From NCBI GenBank assembly GCA_947498935.1, contig CANMMM010000020.1, positions 1 to 64,000 on the forward strand: DNA of 64,000 nucleotides, given 5' to 3'. The notes under the pieces were generated by a model. That model saw nothing but the letters and a program-made list of their open reading frames with translations, did no database searches and was not told the DNA's origin. Source of the stretch: an uncultured Aquimarina sp. (GTDB taxonomy: Bacteria; Bacteroidota; Bacteroidia; Flavobacteriales; Flavobacteriaceae). This document shows, piece by piece, positions 53,508 to 62,969 of this stretch. Numbering within the stretch: the stretch's first letter is position 1; each line of letters opens with the position of its first letter. The translations under genes and the position numbers were made by a program.

Positions 53508-56500
53508 ATGAAATATCTTATCATAAGCTGTATGCTATTTGTGTACAGTCTATCAATAGCTCAATATGTTCCTACAGCGCCATGGATGCAACAAATACAG
53601 CGCACCAAAAAACAAAAGAATACCAAAGAAGCTACATCACTACAATTTTCAGAAATAGTGGATGCATTTCATAGATATTGGCAGGGTAGAGATCATGAAG
53701 AAAAAGGAAGTGGCTATAAACCTTTTATGAGGTGGAGCGAATTTTATAAAAATGGTGTATTACCAGATGGTACACTACCATCTCCGAGCTTCTTAAACAA
53801 TGCATGGCAACAAAAACAAGCGATGCCAACTCAAAGAATTACTACTGCTACACAGTGGGAGCCTATGGGCCCTTTTGATCATGCACAAGCTGGTTCATGG
53901 AATCCTGGACAAGGTAGGGTGAATGTAGTGCTGATAGATCCTACGAATAGTAATACCATATATGTAGGAGCACCATCAGGAGGTATATGGAAATCTACAG
54001 ACAGAGGTGCTACATGGAAACCATTATCAGATAACTTGCCACAATTAGGAGTTTCAGGTATAGCAGTAGCCCATAATGATCCGAATATAATTTATATTTC
54101 TACAGGGGATGATGATGGAAGTGACAGTTTTGGAATAGGAGTTTTAAAGTCTGTTAATGGTGGGCAGACATGGGAAGAAACTGGATTGAAGTTTTCAGAC
54201 CAATTTTCGGCAGGAAATGATATTTATATTGATCCTGCTAATGCAGATTTGTTATGGGTGGCTACGAGAAAAGGACTGTATAAGACCGCTAATGCGGGTA
54301 AGGATTGGAAAAGAGTTTTAGCAGGTAATATACAAGATGTGAAGCTAAAACCTGGAGATGCTACCGTGCTTTATGCAGTGAGTCAAAATACATTTTATAA
54401 ATCAGAAGATGGAGGAGATACATTCGACCCGATAGTAGAAGGATTGCCTACCCAATCCGGTAGGTTAGTAATTGATGTTACGCCAGCTGCACCAGAAAAT
54501 GTATATGTATTAAGCGCAAAAACCGATTTTTCTTTTCAAGGGTTGTATCGATCCAAAGATAGCGGTATGAGTTTTGCTAAGACCAACGAGGCGATGAATA
54601 TTTTTGAGAGTAAGCAAGCGTGGTATGACTTAGCAATGGCAGTATCTGATCAAGATCCTGAGATGATTTTTGTGGGATGTATTAATATTTGGATGTCTAC
54701 AGATGGAGGAAACGACTTTAGGAGAATCAATCAGTGGAATGCTCCTAGGTCTGCTACCTATACACATGCTGATATTCATTTTTTAAGGTATACTAATAAT
54801 CGTCTATTATGTGGTAGTGATGGAGGGATATATATATCGGATGATAATGGAAGTAGTTTTACAGATTATTCCACAGGCTTACAAATCGGTCAGTTCTATA
54901 AAATAGCAGTTGCAGAGAATCAAACATCAGATCATCTTACAGGAGGATTGCAGGATAATGGTGGATTCGGATTACAAGACACTACTTGGAATGCATATCA
55001 TGGAGGAGATGGGACTAATTGTATAATGGTGCCTAATAAGCCAAATACATATTACGGGTTTACACAAACAGGAAGTCATTTATACAGAACAGATGATCGC
55101 GGTGTCACTAGAGAAGCTGATGTATTCGGTCCTGAACGTGGGAACTGGGTTACGCCATTAGCAGTGGATGATCAAGGGGCTATATATGCAGGATATACTA
55201 GTATTTATAAGCTCCAAGATGCGTCTTTCGTAAAGCAAACTACGTTCGATTTTGGGGGTAATATAGATTGTTTGGAATTCGACCCTATAAATACAGCCAT
55301 TGTATATGCTGCCAGAGGAAGGAATTTGTACAAAAGTATAGACAAAGGAGTGAATTGGGAGCTAATAGCAATACAAAATACTGGCATTGTTTCAATAGAA
55401 GTGCATAATGATAATAGCGATATGATCTATCTTGCTACTAGTGGTTCTGTAAATGGAAAAGTAATGCAATCTACAGATGGAGGGCAGAATTTTACAGATA
55501 TTACGGGGGACTTACCTACAGAAGGTAAATTTGTGATCAAACACCATAAGGGAACAGCATCAATTTATTTGGGCACATACTTGGGGGTGTATCATAAAAA
55601 TGGAGAGGATGCTTGGGCTAATTACTCTGGTAATTTACCCGCAGTAGCAGTACGAGATTTAGAAATAAATTTGCACGATCAATTACTGTTAGCAGGAACC
55701 TATGGAAGAGGAATCTGGAAAGCGCCATTGGAGGCAGAAGGTGCAGTGGATGTACCAGTGCTTACAGCACCAATAGGGCTCAATGCATTTAATATCACAG
55801 CGAATTCGGTAGGATTAAGTTGGGCAGCGGTTTTGGATCAGAATGTGACAGCGTATGGGGTGTATCAAGATGGAATACGAATTCAAACAGTGACACGAAG
55901 TAATACAGTGGTTACTAATTTGCAGGGGGGGAGCTCCTATAATTTTACAGTCCGATCGTTGGATGATGCGTCGAATGAATCTTTGGATAGCCAAGTGGTA
56001 GTCGTAACCATATTAGCAGATGGTAATGTAGTACAATCAGCAGTGACAACAAACGAGATTCCTGGTACCATCCAAGTAGAGGCTTATGATAATGGAGGAG
56101 AAGGAGTCGCATATCATGATGCTGATGTGGCTAACAGAGATGCTGTAGCTAGAGTAGAAGAAGCAGTAGATCTACAAGAAACTACGGATATTGGAGGAGG
56201 ATTGAATATAGGTTGGGTAATGGATGGAGAATGGTTAGAGTATACGATAGCATCGATAACTACAGGAACCTATACGGTGGATATTCGAGTAGCGAGTGCA
56301 CTTACTGGAACCAAATCGGTGCATCTCTCATTAGATGGGCAGCAGATTGCAGCGACAGCGATTCCAGTTACCGATGGATGGCAAGAATGGCAAACGATCA
56401 CAATGCAAAATGTAGTGCTAGAAGGCGGCACTAATAAAGTATTACGCCTCGGTATTGTAGGAGGAGGATTCAATATTAATTATTTGCGGTTTAGTACAAC

Positions 56501-57143
56501 TACAGCGGCTAATAACTATAGATTTATGGCCAAAGGAGTTAGCGGACAAGAACAGTTGATGTTTACGGTCGGAGATCAAGAAATTGGTACGTATACTATG
56601 AGCACATCATGGCAGGAATATACTGCTACTAGCGATTTAGAAGGAGTGCTTCGGGTTCATTTTATTAATGATAGTATTGGTAGAGATGCATCAATAGATT
56701 ATTTAGCTAAAAATGAGCTTGTTTTTCAGGCAGAAACACAGCTAATTAATACAAGTGTGTGGCAAAACGATACGTGTGGAGGTAGTAATGCGCCAGAAAT
56801 GCATTGTAATGGATATATTCAATTCGATACTACTACTGAATTGCCAGCGCCTGCTATTGCCAGCGTGCCTGATGCAAAAAAAATAGGAATGCTAAAAAAT
56901 GTACAAAAAAATGTGCATATGATGCCAAATCCAATGTACGGGAGCTTGCAAATATCTATGGATCAGAAACCTACTACTGATGTGTCAATAGTTATATATG
57001 ATAGTATTGGTAGAGTTGTTACACAAATAAAAACGATGCAACAATATCAGCAGATAAATGTATCAGAGTATACATCAGGTTTGTATTTTGTAAAAGTAAC
57101 TGCAATAGACATGCTTGTGCAACAGACGATTCTCAAAAAATAA
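53508..57143 (+). CDS. Secreted beta-propeller protein with FnIII, CBM and T9SS sorting domains
   Basis: The product has 1211 residues. A signal peptide (1-19, ending LSIAQ) is followed by a sortilin/BNR-type propeller (about 90-745) with repeats such as GGIWKSTDRGATWKPLSDNL and GLYKTANAGKDWKRVL. Next come a fibronectin III domain (about 750-840), a CBM6-like domain (about 860-1000, WVMDGEWLEYTI and WQEWQTITM), and a CBM36/60-like segment (VFQAETQLINTSVWQND, CGGSNAPEMHCNGYIQF). The end (about 1135-1211, MPNPMYGSLQISM, GLYFVKV) is a T9SS type A sorting domain. It is probably released or surface-attached and acts on a plant or algal polysaccharide; no glycosidase residues were identified. Confidence 0.88.
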   Translation: MKYLIISCMLFVYSLSIAQYVPTAPWMQQIQRTKKQKNTKEATSLQFSEIVDAFHRYWQGRDHEEKGSGYKPFMRWSEFYKNGVLPDGTLPSPSFLNNAWQQKQAMPTQRITTATQWEPMGPFDHAQAGSWNPGQGRVNVVLIDPTNSNTIYVGAPSGGIWKSTDRGATWKPLSDNLPQLGVSGIAVAHNDPNIIYISTGDDDGSDSFGIGVLKSVNGGQTWEETGLKFSDQFSAGNDIYIDPANADLLWVATRKGLYKTANAGKDWKRVLAGNIQDVKLKPGDATVLYAVSQNTFYKSEDGGDTFDPIVEGLPTQSGRLVIDVTPAAPENVYVLSAKTDFSFQGLYRSKDSGMSFAKTNEAMNIFESKQAWYDLAMAVSDQDPEMIFVGCINIWMSTDGGNDFRRINQWNAPRSATYTHADIHFLRYTNNRLLCGSDGGIYISDDNGSSFTDYSTGLQIGQFYKIAVAENQTSDHLTGGLQDNGGFGLQDTTWNAYHGGDGTNCIMVPNKPNTYYGFTQTGSHLYRTDDRGVTREADVFGPERGNWVTPLAVDDQGAIYAGYTSIYKLQDASFVKQTTFDFGGNIDCLEFDPINTAIVYAARGRNLYKSIDKGVNWELIAIQNTGIVSIEVHNDNSDMIYLATSGSVNGKVMQSTDGGQNFTDITGDLPTEGKFVIKHHKGTASIYLGTYLGVYHKNGEDAWANYSGNLPAVAVRDLEINLHDQLLLAGTYGRGIWKAPLEAEGAVDVPVLTAPIGLNAFNITANSVGLSWAAVLDQNVTAYGVYQDGIRIQTVTRSNTVVTNLQGGSSYNFTVRSLDDASNESLDSQVVVVTILADGNVVQSAVTTNEIPGTIQVEAYDNGGEGVAYHDADVANRDAVARVEEAVDLQETTDIGGGLNIGWVMDGEWLEYTIASITTGTYTVDIRVASALTGTKSVHLSLDGQQIAATAIPVTDGWQEWQTITMQNVVLEGGTNKVLRLGIVGGGFNINYLRFSTTTAANNYRFMAKGVSGQEQLMFTVGDQEIGTYTMSTSWQEYTATSDLEGVLRVHFINDSIGRDASIDYLAKNELVFQAETQLINTSVWQNDTCGGSNAPEMHCNGYIQFDTTTELPAPAIASVPDAKKIGMLKNVQKNVHMMPNPMYGSLQISMDQKPTTDVSIVIYDSIGRVVTQIKTMQQYQQINVSEYTSGLYFVKVTAIDMLVQQTILKK

Positions 57144-57214
57144 TACATACTACGACATCCGTTGTATGGCCAATTGTAATCTTACTTTGTCATCTTAGCG
57201 AGTAGTATTTATTT

Positions 57215-57304
57215 GCGTTAGGGATTGCAGTGAAAATCCCACAGCTACGACCATAGGAGTAGCGAGGAATTGTAACGGAAAGCCCGACCCTTGTGGTAAC
57301 GCCC
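57215..57304 (+). repeat. ~90 bp interspersed repeat, copy E
   Basis: Starts GCGTTAGGGATTGCAGTG, has AGTAGCGAGGAATTGTAACG in the middle and ends TTGTGGTAACGCCC. It begins 72 bases after the stop of the large secreted protein and lies before its terminator, so this copy is probably transcribed. Confidence 0.85.
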
Positions 57305-57349
57305 TAAAATAACAAAGTAGGAATAAGAAGGTGTTACAAATCGAAAAAT

Positions 57350-57393
57350 AAAACCAATCTATTATACGTATGTATCAGTAGGTTGGTTTTTTA
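57350..57393 (+). terminator. Probable terminator after the secreted protein
   Basis: AAAACCAATCT pairs with AGGTTGGTTTT (one mismatch) around a long loop, followed by TTTTTT and AATT. It is the first terminator-like structure downstream of the 53508 gene. Confidence 0.6.
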
Positions 57394-57435
57394 ATTATTT
57401 CAGTATGTACGTATAGCTGTGCACACTTTACTAGT

Positions 57436-57476
57436 GAACTCATCTTGACTTTTTGTTTTTGACCGAAAATGAGGCA
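57436..57476 (+). mobile_element. Solo left end of a second-family MITE
   Basis: GAACTCATCTTGACTTTTTG followed by TTTTTGACCGAAAATGA is nearly identical to the left end of the element at 62743. The rest of the element is absent. Confidence 0.6.
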
Positions 57477-57607
57477 GAAAAAGAACATTTATGATAGTAA
57501 ATTCAAATGGTAAATGGTATAATTACTATTTTGCGACATCCAGTTATATTACAGCAGTGTACTAGTACTAGAGTTACAGTAAAGTATCATTCAAACGTGA
57601 ATCATAT

Positions 57608-58144
57608 ATGAATATCAAAAACGTAAACAACTTTTTAATCAAATCTATTTTAGCGATAGCAGTGTATGCTTTTGCAAGTTGTGCAAGTAGTCAAAAAATA
57701 GCAATAGATCCAACAGCTCCGATCGTTATAGAGTCTCCGTATTATCAGAAATGGATAGGAGGTGTACAGGGAAGTGGTTATGGGTTTACGTTATACTTTC
57801 CAGTAGAGATATCAGCAGAAGTGCAGTTGCAACATGCTTATTTTGCAGGAAAAAAAATAAAATTGAGCTATCAAAAATCCAAAAACCTATACGTAGGTCG
57901 CTATACCAATCCATCGTCTGTGCAATCAACCAAGCCAGATATTATTATGGATGCAGATCCCGAAAAAGAGTTCGGAAATCAATTACCGCCAGAGAAAGAG
58001 CCTTCGATTCCTTTTGAACTTAAAAAAGGAGAGTGTATTGTAGCGTATCTAAAAAATGGAAAAAAAGGTTTTTTTCGTATCCAACATATTCCTGAAAAAC
58101 CTGTAAAGGCATATCCAATGCAGCGACCTCAGGGAAAATTATAA
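57608..58144 (+). CDS. Lipoprotein of unknown function
   Basis: This is a 178-residue protein with a lipoprotein signal (lipobox ending at Cys25, YAFASCASSQ). The mature part is mainly beta strands with YYQKWIGGVQGSGYGFTLYF, YFAGKKIKLSYQKSKNLYVG and a Pro-rich acidic middle (NQLPPEKEPSIPFELKKGEC). I do not recognise a domain. It is probably in the envelope. The flippase gene begins 36 bases downstream. Confidence 0.78.
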   Translation: MNIKNVNNFLIKSILAIAVYAFASCASSQKIAIDPTAPIVIESPYYQKWIGGVQGSGYGFTLYFPVEISAEVQLQHAYFAGKKIKLSYQKSKNLYVGRYTNPSSVQSTKPDIIMDADPEKEFGNQLPPEKEPSIPFELKKGECIVAYLKNGKKGFFRIQHIPEKPVKAYPMQRPQGKL

Positions 58145-58180
58145 ATACCAGTGTAGTATCATCAAACAGCCGTAGTAAAA

Positions 58181-59632
58181 TTGGGAATTTTTCAGAAGCT
58201 TTTTAAACAGACGATTATTTATGGCATGGCCACAGTGCTGCCTCGTATGCTATCGTTTTTATTAACACCTTTGTACACGAGTCAGTTGCCTGCAGGTGAA
58301 TATGGTAAGCTAACCATTATCTTCTCATCCTTTGTGTTGCTAAATGTGATACTATCATATGGTATGGAAACTACTTTTTTTCGGTTTTTTAGTAAAGAGG
58401 CCAATAAAGAAAAAGTAGTGAGTACAGTAGCAATTTCTCTATTAGTTTCTACCATAATAATATTGCTAATAGTGGTCTATCTAAGTCCATCGATAGCATC
58501 CATGTTAGATACGCAGGTAGTCTATTTATATTATATCATTGGGATTTTGTTTTTTGATACGATGGTGATTGTGCCCTATGCTTGGTTACGGGCAAATGAA
58601 CGTCCTATTCGATATTCAATAATCAAAATAGGAAGCGTAGTGGTCAATTTTGGACTTAATGTATTATTTTTAGTTCACCTAAAATCATTCGCTACAGATT
58701 TTGCGATTGCAGAAAGTATTTATAAAGAGCATTATGAAATTAATTATGTGTTGATTTCTAATACAATTGCTAGTATGATGACATGCATTGCATTGGGATA
58801 TTTTTATGTAAAAATCAACTACACATTTGATCGACAACTTTGGAGAAAAATGATGCAGTATTCAATTCCAGTTTTGATCGCAGGAATTGCCTTTTCGATC
58901 AATGAAGTTTTTGACCGATTTTTACTCGGGTATCTTTTGCCAAAAGATACTGCTGCACATGCAATAGGAGTGTATAGTGCCTGTTATAAGTTGGCATTAT
59001 TTATGACGCTATTTGCTACAGCTTTTCGATTAGGGATAGAACCCTTTTTCTTCAATCATGCAACTGCAAAAAATGCAACTACCACCTATGCGCAGATTAC
59101 CAAATACTTTGTGATATTTGGCACCTGTATATTTGTAATCGTGATCACTTTTATAGATATTTTGAAAATCAGTATTTTAAGAAGTGAAGAATACTGGGAA
59201 GCACTGATGATTGTTCCTATCATATTATTGGCTAATTTTTGTTTAGGGATTTATCATAACCTCTCTGTATGGTATAAAATTACAGATAGAACCCGATTTG
59301 GCGCTTATATATCTATTACAGGCGCTGTGATCACCCTACTCTTAAATTTTTGGCTAATTCCTATGTACACATATGTAGGGGCGGCCATTGCTACATTAGG
59401 AGCCTACGGAACCATGATGTTATTATCATGGTATTTTGGGCGCAAATACTACCCCATACCTTATGATCTCAAAAAAATAAGCATGTATCTGCTATTTGCG
59501 ATCAGTTTTACGATTGTATCATTTTATATGTTTGAGAGTAATTATATAATTTCAATTCCTTTGTTGTTAGGGTTTTTAGTAGTTTTGTATGTTACCGAGA
59601 AATCGACAATAAAACAGATTTTAAAAAAATAA
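58181..59632 (+). CDS. Oligosaccharide flippase family protein (Wzx/MurJ-like)
   Basis: The 483-residue protein has about fourteen membrane segments. GIFQKLFKQTIIYGMATVLP and MLSFLLTPLYTSQLPAGEYG match the conserved start of the PST/Wzx family, and AGIAFSINEVFDRFLLGYLL and ISITGAVITLLLNFWLIPMY are further family segments. The start is a TTG at 58181. In Flavobacteriia this flippase is usually found just upstream of dut and the sugar nucleotidyltransferase, as here. Its lipid-linked substrate is unknown. Confidence 0.88.
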   Translation: MGIFQKLFKQTIIYGMATVLPRMLSFLLTPLYTSQLPAGEYGKLTIIFSSFVLLNVILSYGMETTFFRFFSKEANKEKVVSTVAISLLVSTIIILLIVVYLSPSIASMLDTQVVYLYYIIGILFFDTMVIVPYAWLRANERPIRYSIIKIGSVVVNFGLNVLFLVHLKSFATDFAIAESIYKEHYEINYVLISNTIASMMTCIALGYFYVKINYTFDRQLWRKMMQYSIPVLIAGIAFSINEVFDRFLLGYLLPKDTAAHAIGVYSACYKLALFMTLFATAFRLGIEPFFFNHATAKNATTTYAQITKYFVIFGTCIFVIVITFIDILKISILRSEEYWEALMIVPIILLANFCLGIYHNLSVWYKITDRTRFGAYISITGAVITLLLNFWLIPMYTYVGAAIATLGAYGTMMLLSWYFGRKYYPIPYDLKKISMYLLFAISFTIVSFYMFESNYIISIPLLLGFLVVLYVTEKSTIKQILKK

Positions 59633-59702
59633 AGAAATACTATATAGGATAGTAGGTGTTTGTTACTGCATACATAACTGTGCTATATAATTTACACAAA
59701 CC

Positions 59703-60137
59703 ATGGAAATACGAATTATCAACCAATCATCTCATGCGACACCGCAATATGAGACTGCAGCGTCGGCAGGAATGGATATCAGAGCACATATAGCAGAGCC
59801 TGTAGTGCTTAAACCTTTAGAAAGAACCATCATCAAAACAGGATTATTTATAGAATTGCCAGTAGGTTATGAAGCTCAGGTGCGTCCTAGAAGTGGCTTA
59901 GCAGCTAAAAAAGGAGTCACAGTGCTCAATGCACCAGGAACCATTGATGCAGATTATAGAGGCGAAATTGGTGTGATCTTGGTCAATCTATCGAATGAAG
60001 ATTTTACCGTAGAAGATGGAGAACGCATCGCACAACTCGTTATTGCTAAACACGAAAGAGTAGAATGGGTAGCAGCTACAGAACTTTCCGAAACTAATAG
60101 AGGTGCAGGAGGTTTTGGTAGTACAGGAGTACAATAG
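59703..60137 (+). CDS. dut: dUTP diphosphatase
   Basis: This trimeric dUTPase of 144 residues, normal length, has all five motifs: [45 protein letters not shown], and GGFGSTG at the C-terminus. It removes dUTP and supplies dUMP for dTMP synthesis. It is placed 70 bases after the flippase and 43 bases before the nucleotidyltransferase. Confidence 0.97.
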   Translation: MEIRIINQSSHATPQYETAASAGMDIRAHIAEPVVLKPLERTIIKTGLFIELPVGYEAQVRPRSGLAAKKGVTVLNAPGTIDADYRGEIGVILVNLSNEDFTVEDGERIAQLVIAKHERVEWVAATELSETNRGAGGFGSTGVQ

Positions 60138-60180
60138 ACAACCATAATAATATAAACACAATCAATCTAATTAGTATACT

Positions 60181-61197
60181 ATGAAAATTATAGTACCAAT
60201 GGCAGGAAGAGGCTCTCGTTTAAGACCTCATACACTCACAGTTCCAAAACCATTAATTCCAGTAGCAGGAAAACCAATCGTACACCGATTGGTATCAGAT
60301 ATAGCCAAAGTATTAGGAGAGCCCGTAGATGAAATTGCCTTTGTATTAGGAGACCCTGCATTTTTCGGAGACGATGTCGTACAGAGTTTGACCGAATTGG
60401 CAGAAAGTCTTGGTGCCAAAGCTTCTATTTATAGACAAGACCAACCATTAGGAACAGGACATGCGATTATGTGTGCTAAAGAATCCTTATCAGGACCAGC
60501 AGTAGTTGCCTACGCGGATACACTCATTAGAGCAGATTTTAATTTAGATAAAGAAGCAGATTCTGTAATTTGGGTAAAACAAGTAGCGCATCCAGAGGCC
60601 TATGGAGTCGTAAAACTAAATGCTAAAAATGAGATCGTAGAATTGGTGGAAAAACCAGCAGAATTCGTGTCTGATTTAGCTGTGATAGGAATCTATTATT
60701 TTAAGGATATTGCAGTGTTAAAAAATGAGTTGCAATATGTGCTGGATAACAATATTATCCACGGTGGAGAATATCAGATAAACGACGGAATCAAGCGAAT
60801 GATGGAGAATGGGAAGGTTTTTGTAACAGGAAAAGTGGACGAATGGATGGATTGTGGAAACAAAAATGTAACGGTAGAGACCAATACTAGAATGCTAGGT
60901 TTTTTAGAAAAAGATGGCGAAAAATTAACTGCAGATACGATCACACAAAATAATGCTACAATTATTCCTCCTTGCTATATTGGAGATGGAGTAACGCTTA
61001 CAAATGCTACGATAGGACCGAATGTTTCTATAGGTGATGGGTGTGTAGTAGAAGATACAACGATCAAAAATAGCTTGGTGCAGAACAAAACTGTCATAAA
61101 AAACGCTAACTTAGACAATGCTATGATTGGTAATCATGTTCATTATGATGGGCAGTATACTACCATTAGTATTGGAGATTATTCTACACTAGAATAA
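60181..61197 (+). CDS. Sugar-phosphate nucleotidyltransferase with beta-helix tail
   Basis: The product has 338 residues. The Rossmann-like catalytic domain starts with IIVPMAGRGSRLRPHTLTVP and KPLIPVAGKPIVHR, the nucleotide-binding G-x-G-x-R-L and PKP motifs, and VVAYADTLIRADF is the metal site. From about residue 265 there are hexapeptide repeats (CYIGDGVTLTNATIGPNVSI), as in GlmU-like or mannose-1-phosphate guanylyltransferase-like proteins. It activates a sugar-1-phosphate, but the nucleotide and sugar cannot be named. It belongs to a conserved Flavobacteriia block with dut, a TPR protein and a DUF4292 lipoprotein. Confidence 0.9.
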   Translation: MKIIVPMAGRGSRLRPHTLTVPKPLIPVAGKPIVHRLVSDIAKVLGEPVDEIAFVLGDPAFFGDDVVQSLTELAESLGAKASIYRQDQPLGTGHAIMCAKESLSGPAVVAYADTLIRADFNLDKEADSVIWVKQVAHPEAYGVVKLNAKNEIVELVEKPAEFVSDLAVIGIYYFKDIAVLKNELQYVLDNNIIHGGEYQINDGIKRMMENGKVFVTGKVDEWMDCGNKNVTVETNTRMLGFLEKDGEKLTADTITQNNATIIPPCYIGDGVTLTNATIGPNVSIGDGCVVEDTTIKNSLVQNKTVIKNANLDNAMIGNHVHYDGQYTTISIGDYSTLE

Positions 61198-61232
61198 ACC
61201 AATGCGTTTGTAGCGGTAAGAATTAAGTGATT

Positions 61233-62606
61233 ATGAGTAAATATTGGCGATATACAAAGTTTTGTTGGGTGCTAGCGCTGAGTGCTCCTGTAATGGTGGC
61301 ACAACAGATAGAACCGAAACAAGAAATAAATATAGATGACCTCGGCAATGTATCTGATGCATTCCAAGAATCTTTTTTTGAAGCACTGAAACAAAAAGCC
61401 ATTACCAATCACGAAAAAGCCATAGAAGCACTAGAAGAGTGTATCGCTATAGATGACGAGCCATTGTATCTGTATGAAGAATTGGCTAAAAACTATTTAG
61501 CACTTAAGAAATACGAACTCGCAGAAGAGAATTTTAAAAAAGTATTAGCAGCGAAACCAGAAGATCGCTATTCGTTAGAACTCTTATTCGAAGCGTATTT
61601 TAAGCAGCAGAAATTTACAGAGTCTGTAAGTGTGGTAGAGCGGTTAACTACCTTTGATGTAGTATACAAGGAGCAACTAGCTAATTTATATTTTATAGAG
61701 CGACGCTATGACGAAGCGCTGATTGTCGTAGATGAGCTCATAGAAGAATTAGGGTTGGATAGTTATCGAAAGCAGTTGAGAAAAAAAATCATGCTTAAGA
61801 TAAGCAACCCTAATTCTCAAATCGCTAGGCTTACCCAAAAAATAGAAGAACAGCCAGAAGAAGAACAGCATTATTTAAATCTTATCTATCTCTACAGTCA
61901 GAGTAATCAGCAGCAAGAAGCCTATGCGGTAGCAGAAAAGCTACTGAAAAAGAAACCAAAATCAGAGTTGGTACACTTGGCGCTCTATAAATTTTATTTA
62001 GATGATCATAAAATAGAGAAAGCCATACGATCTATGAAAATCGCATTAGGCGCTCCTGGATTAGATGCAGATGCTAAGTATAAAATGGTGAATGATTTCT
62101 TAGAATTTGTGGAGCGTAATCCTAGTTACGAATCTGAATTAACAACGATTACAAAAACACTTTCTGAAGACAAAGAAGATAGTAAGGTGTTTACAGATAT
62201 TGGCAACTATTTTTATAAAAGAGATCAAAAAGAATTAGCTCTTAATTTTTATGAGAGAGGTATTAAGTCTAATGCTGCCAATTTTGATACGCTCAAAAAA
62301 ATATTATTACTACAGTTAGACCTTAAGCGGTTTGAGAAAGCAAAAGTAGGGAGTGAGCTAGCAATAGAGATGTATCCTTCACAGCCATTACTGTATTTAG
62401 TAAGTGGGGTAGCATTGCTCAATCTCGAAGAAAATGAACAAGCTGTAGAAGTGCTGACTACTGGGATGGATTTTATTATTGAAGATGATAAGATGGAGTC
62501 TGATTTTTATGAGCAAATCGCCAATGCGTATACTAAAATTGGAGATGCAGTTAAAGCGGGGAAGTATAAAGCCAAGGCAGTAGAATTAAAGAAAAAATCA
62601 CAATAA
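61233..62606 (+). CDS. Exported TPR-repeat protein
   Basis: From the ATG at 61233 the product has 457 residues; a GTG two codons upstream is less likely. A signal-like segment (residues 8-25, FCWVLALSAPVMVAQQ) is followed by TPR helices, for example EPLYLYEELAKNYLALKKYE and NFYERGIKSNAANFDTLKKI. It is probably periplasmic and serves as a protein-protein scaffold. It follows the nucleotidyltransferase in the order usual for the class, upstream of the DUF4292 lipoprotein. Confidence 0.85.
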   Translation: MSKYWRYTKFCWVLALSAPVMVAQQIEPKQEINIDDLGNVSDAFQESFFEALKQKAITNHEKAIEALEECIAIDDEPLYLYEELAKNYLALKKYELAEENFKKVLAAKPEDRYSLELLFEAYFKQQKFTESVSVVERLTTFDVVYKEQLANLYFIERRYDEALIVVDELIEELGLDSYRKQLRKKIMLKISNPNSQIARLTQKIEEQPEEEQHYLNLIYLYSQSNQQQEAYAVAEKLLKKKPKSELVHLALYKFYLDDHKIEKAIRSMKIALGAPGLDADAKYKMVNDFLEFVERNPSYESELTTITKTLSEDKEDSKVFTDIGNYFYKRDQKELALNFYERGIKSNAANFDTLKKILLLQLDLKRFEKAKVGSELAIEMYPSQPLLYLVSGVALLNLEENEQAVEVLTTGMDFIIEDDKMESDFYEQIANAYTKIGDAVKAGKYKAKAVELKKKSQ

Positions 62607-62634
62607 GATGGGGCAATCTCATCAGTAAATAACA

Positions 62635-62742
62635 GAAGTGGTTTGCGCTTTTTTTTGGTTTTAGCGAAAATCGAAGATTTTGTGACTAAAAATAGTGCAA
62701 CGTTTGGGTGCAAAAGATGGTTGTTATAGGTACTTGTAGAAA
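62635..62742 (+). mobile_element. First-family MITE, truncated on the right
   Basis: It begins GAAGTGGTTTGCGCTTTTTT and has TTTTAGCGAAAATCGAAGAT and GTTTGGGTGCAAAAGATGG, matching the element at 38328-38489, but lacks the middle and the right terminal repeat. The second-family element adjoins directly. Confidence 0.7.
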
Positions 62743-62903
62743 GAACTCATCTTTACTTTTTGTTTTTGACCGAAAATGAAGAGGAAATTTGACTGGATAA
62801 GGCACTTTTTGAAATTCATAGCAGCGCTACGGACAAAAAAAGTAATGAAATACAGGTGAATTTCAGTCATTTTTTAGGGAAAAGAAAAAGTCAAAATGCG
62901 TTC
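62743..62903 (+). mobile_element. Second-family MITE, 161 bp
   Basis: The ends GAACTCATCTTTACTTTTTG and AAAAAGTCAAAATGCGTTC form an imperfect inverted pair. Internally it has AATTTGACTGGATAAGGCA and AAATTCATAGCAGCGCTACG, shared with the reversed copy at 34980-35149. No coding capacity. Confidence 0.75.
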
Positions 62904-62969
62904 AAATTGTAAAACTCTGAAATAAAGAAACAACATTGTTTTTTTAGAATAAATAGACAAAAAAAGTAG

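Larger units (their letters stand above)
57144..57607. other. 464-base intergenic stretch with repeat E, a terminator and a solo MITE end
   Basis: Holds repeat copy E, a terminator-like hairpin and the left end of a second-family element, each listed separately. No gene is supported. Confidence 0.6.
62607..62969. other. 363-base intergenic stretch made of two nested MITE copies
   Basis: A first-family element starting at 62635 is cut at about 62742, where a second-family element (62743-62903) begins. Little other sequence remains, apart from an AT-rich leader before the next gene. Confidence 0.7.
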
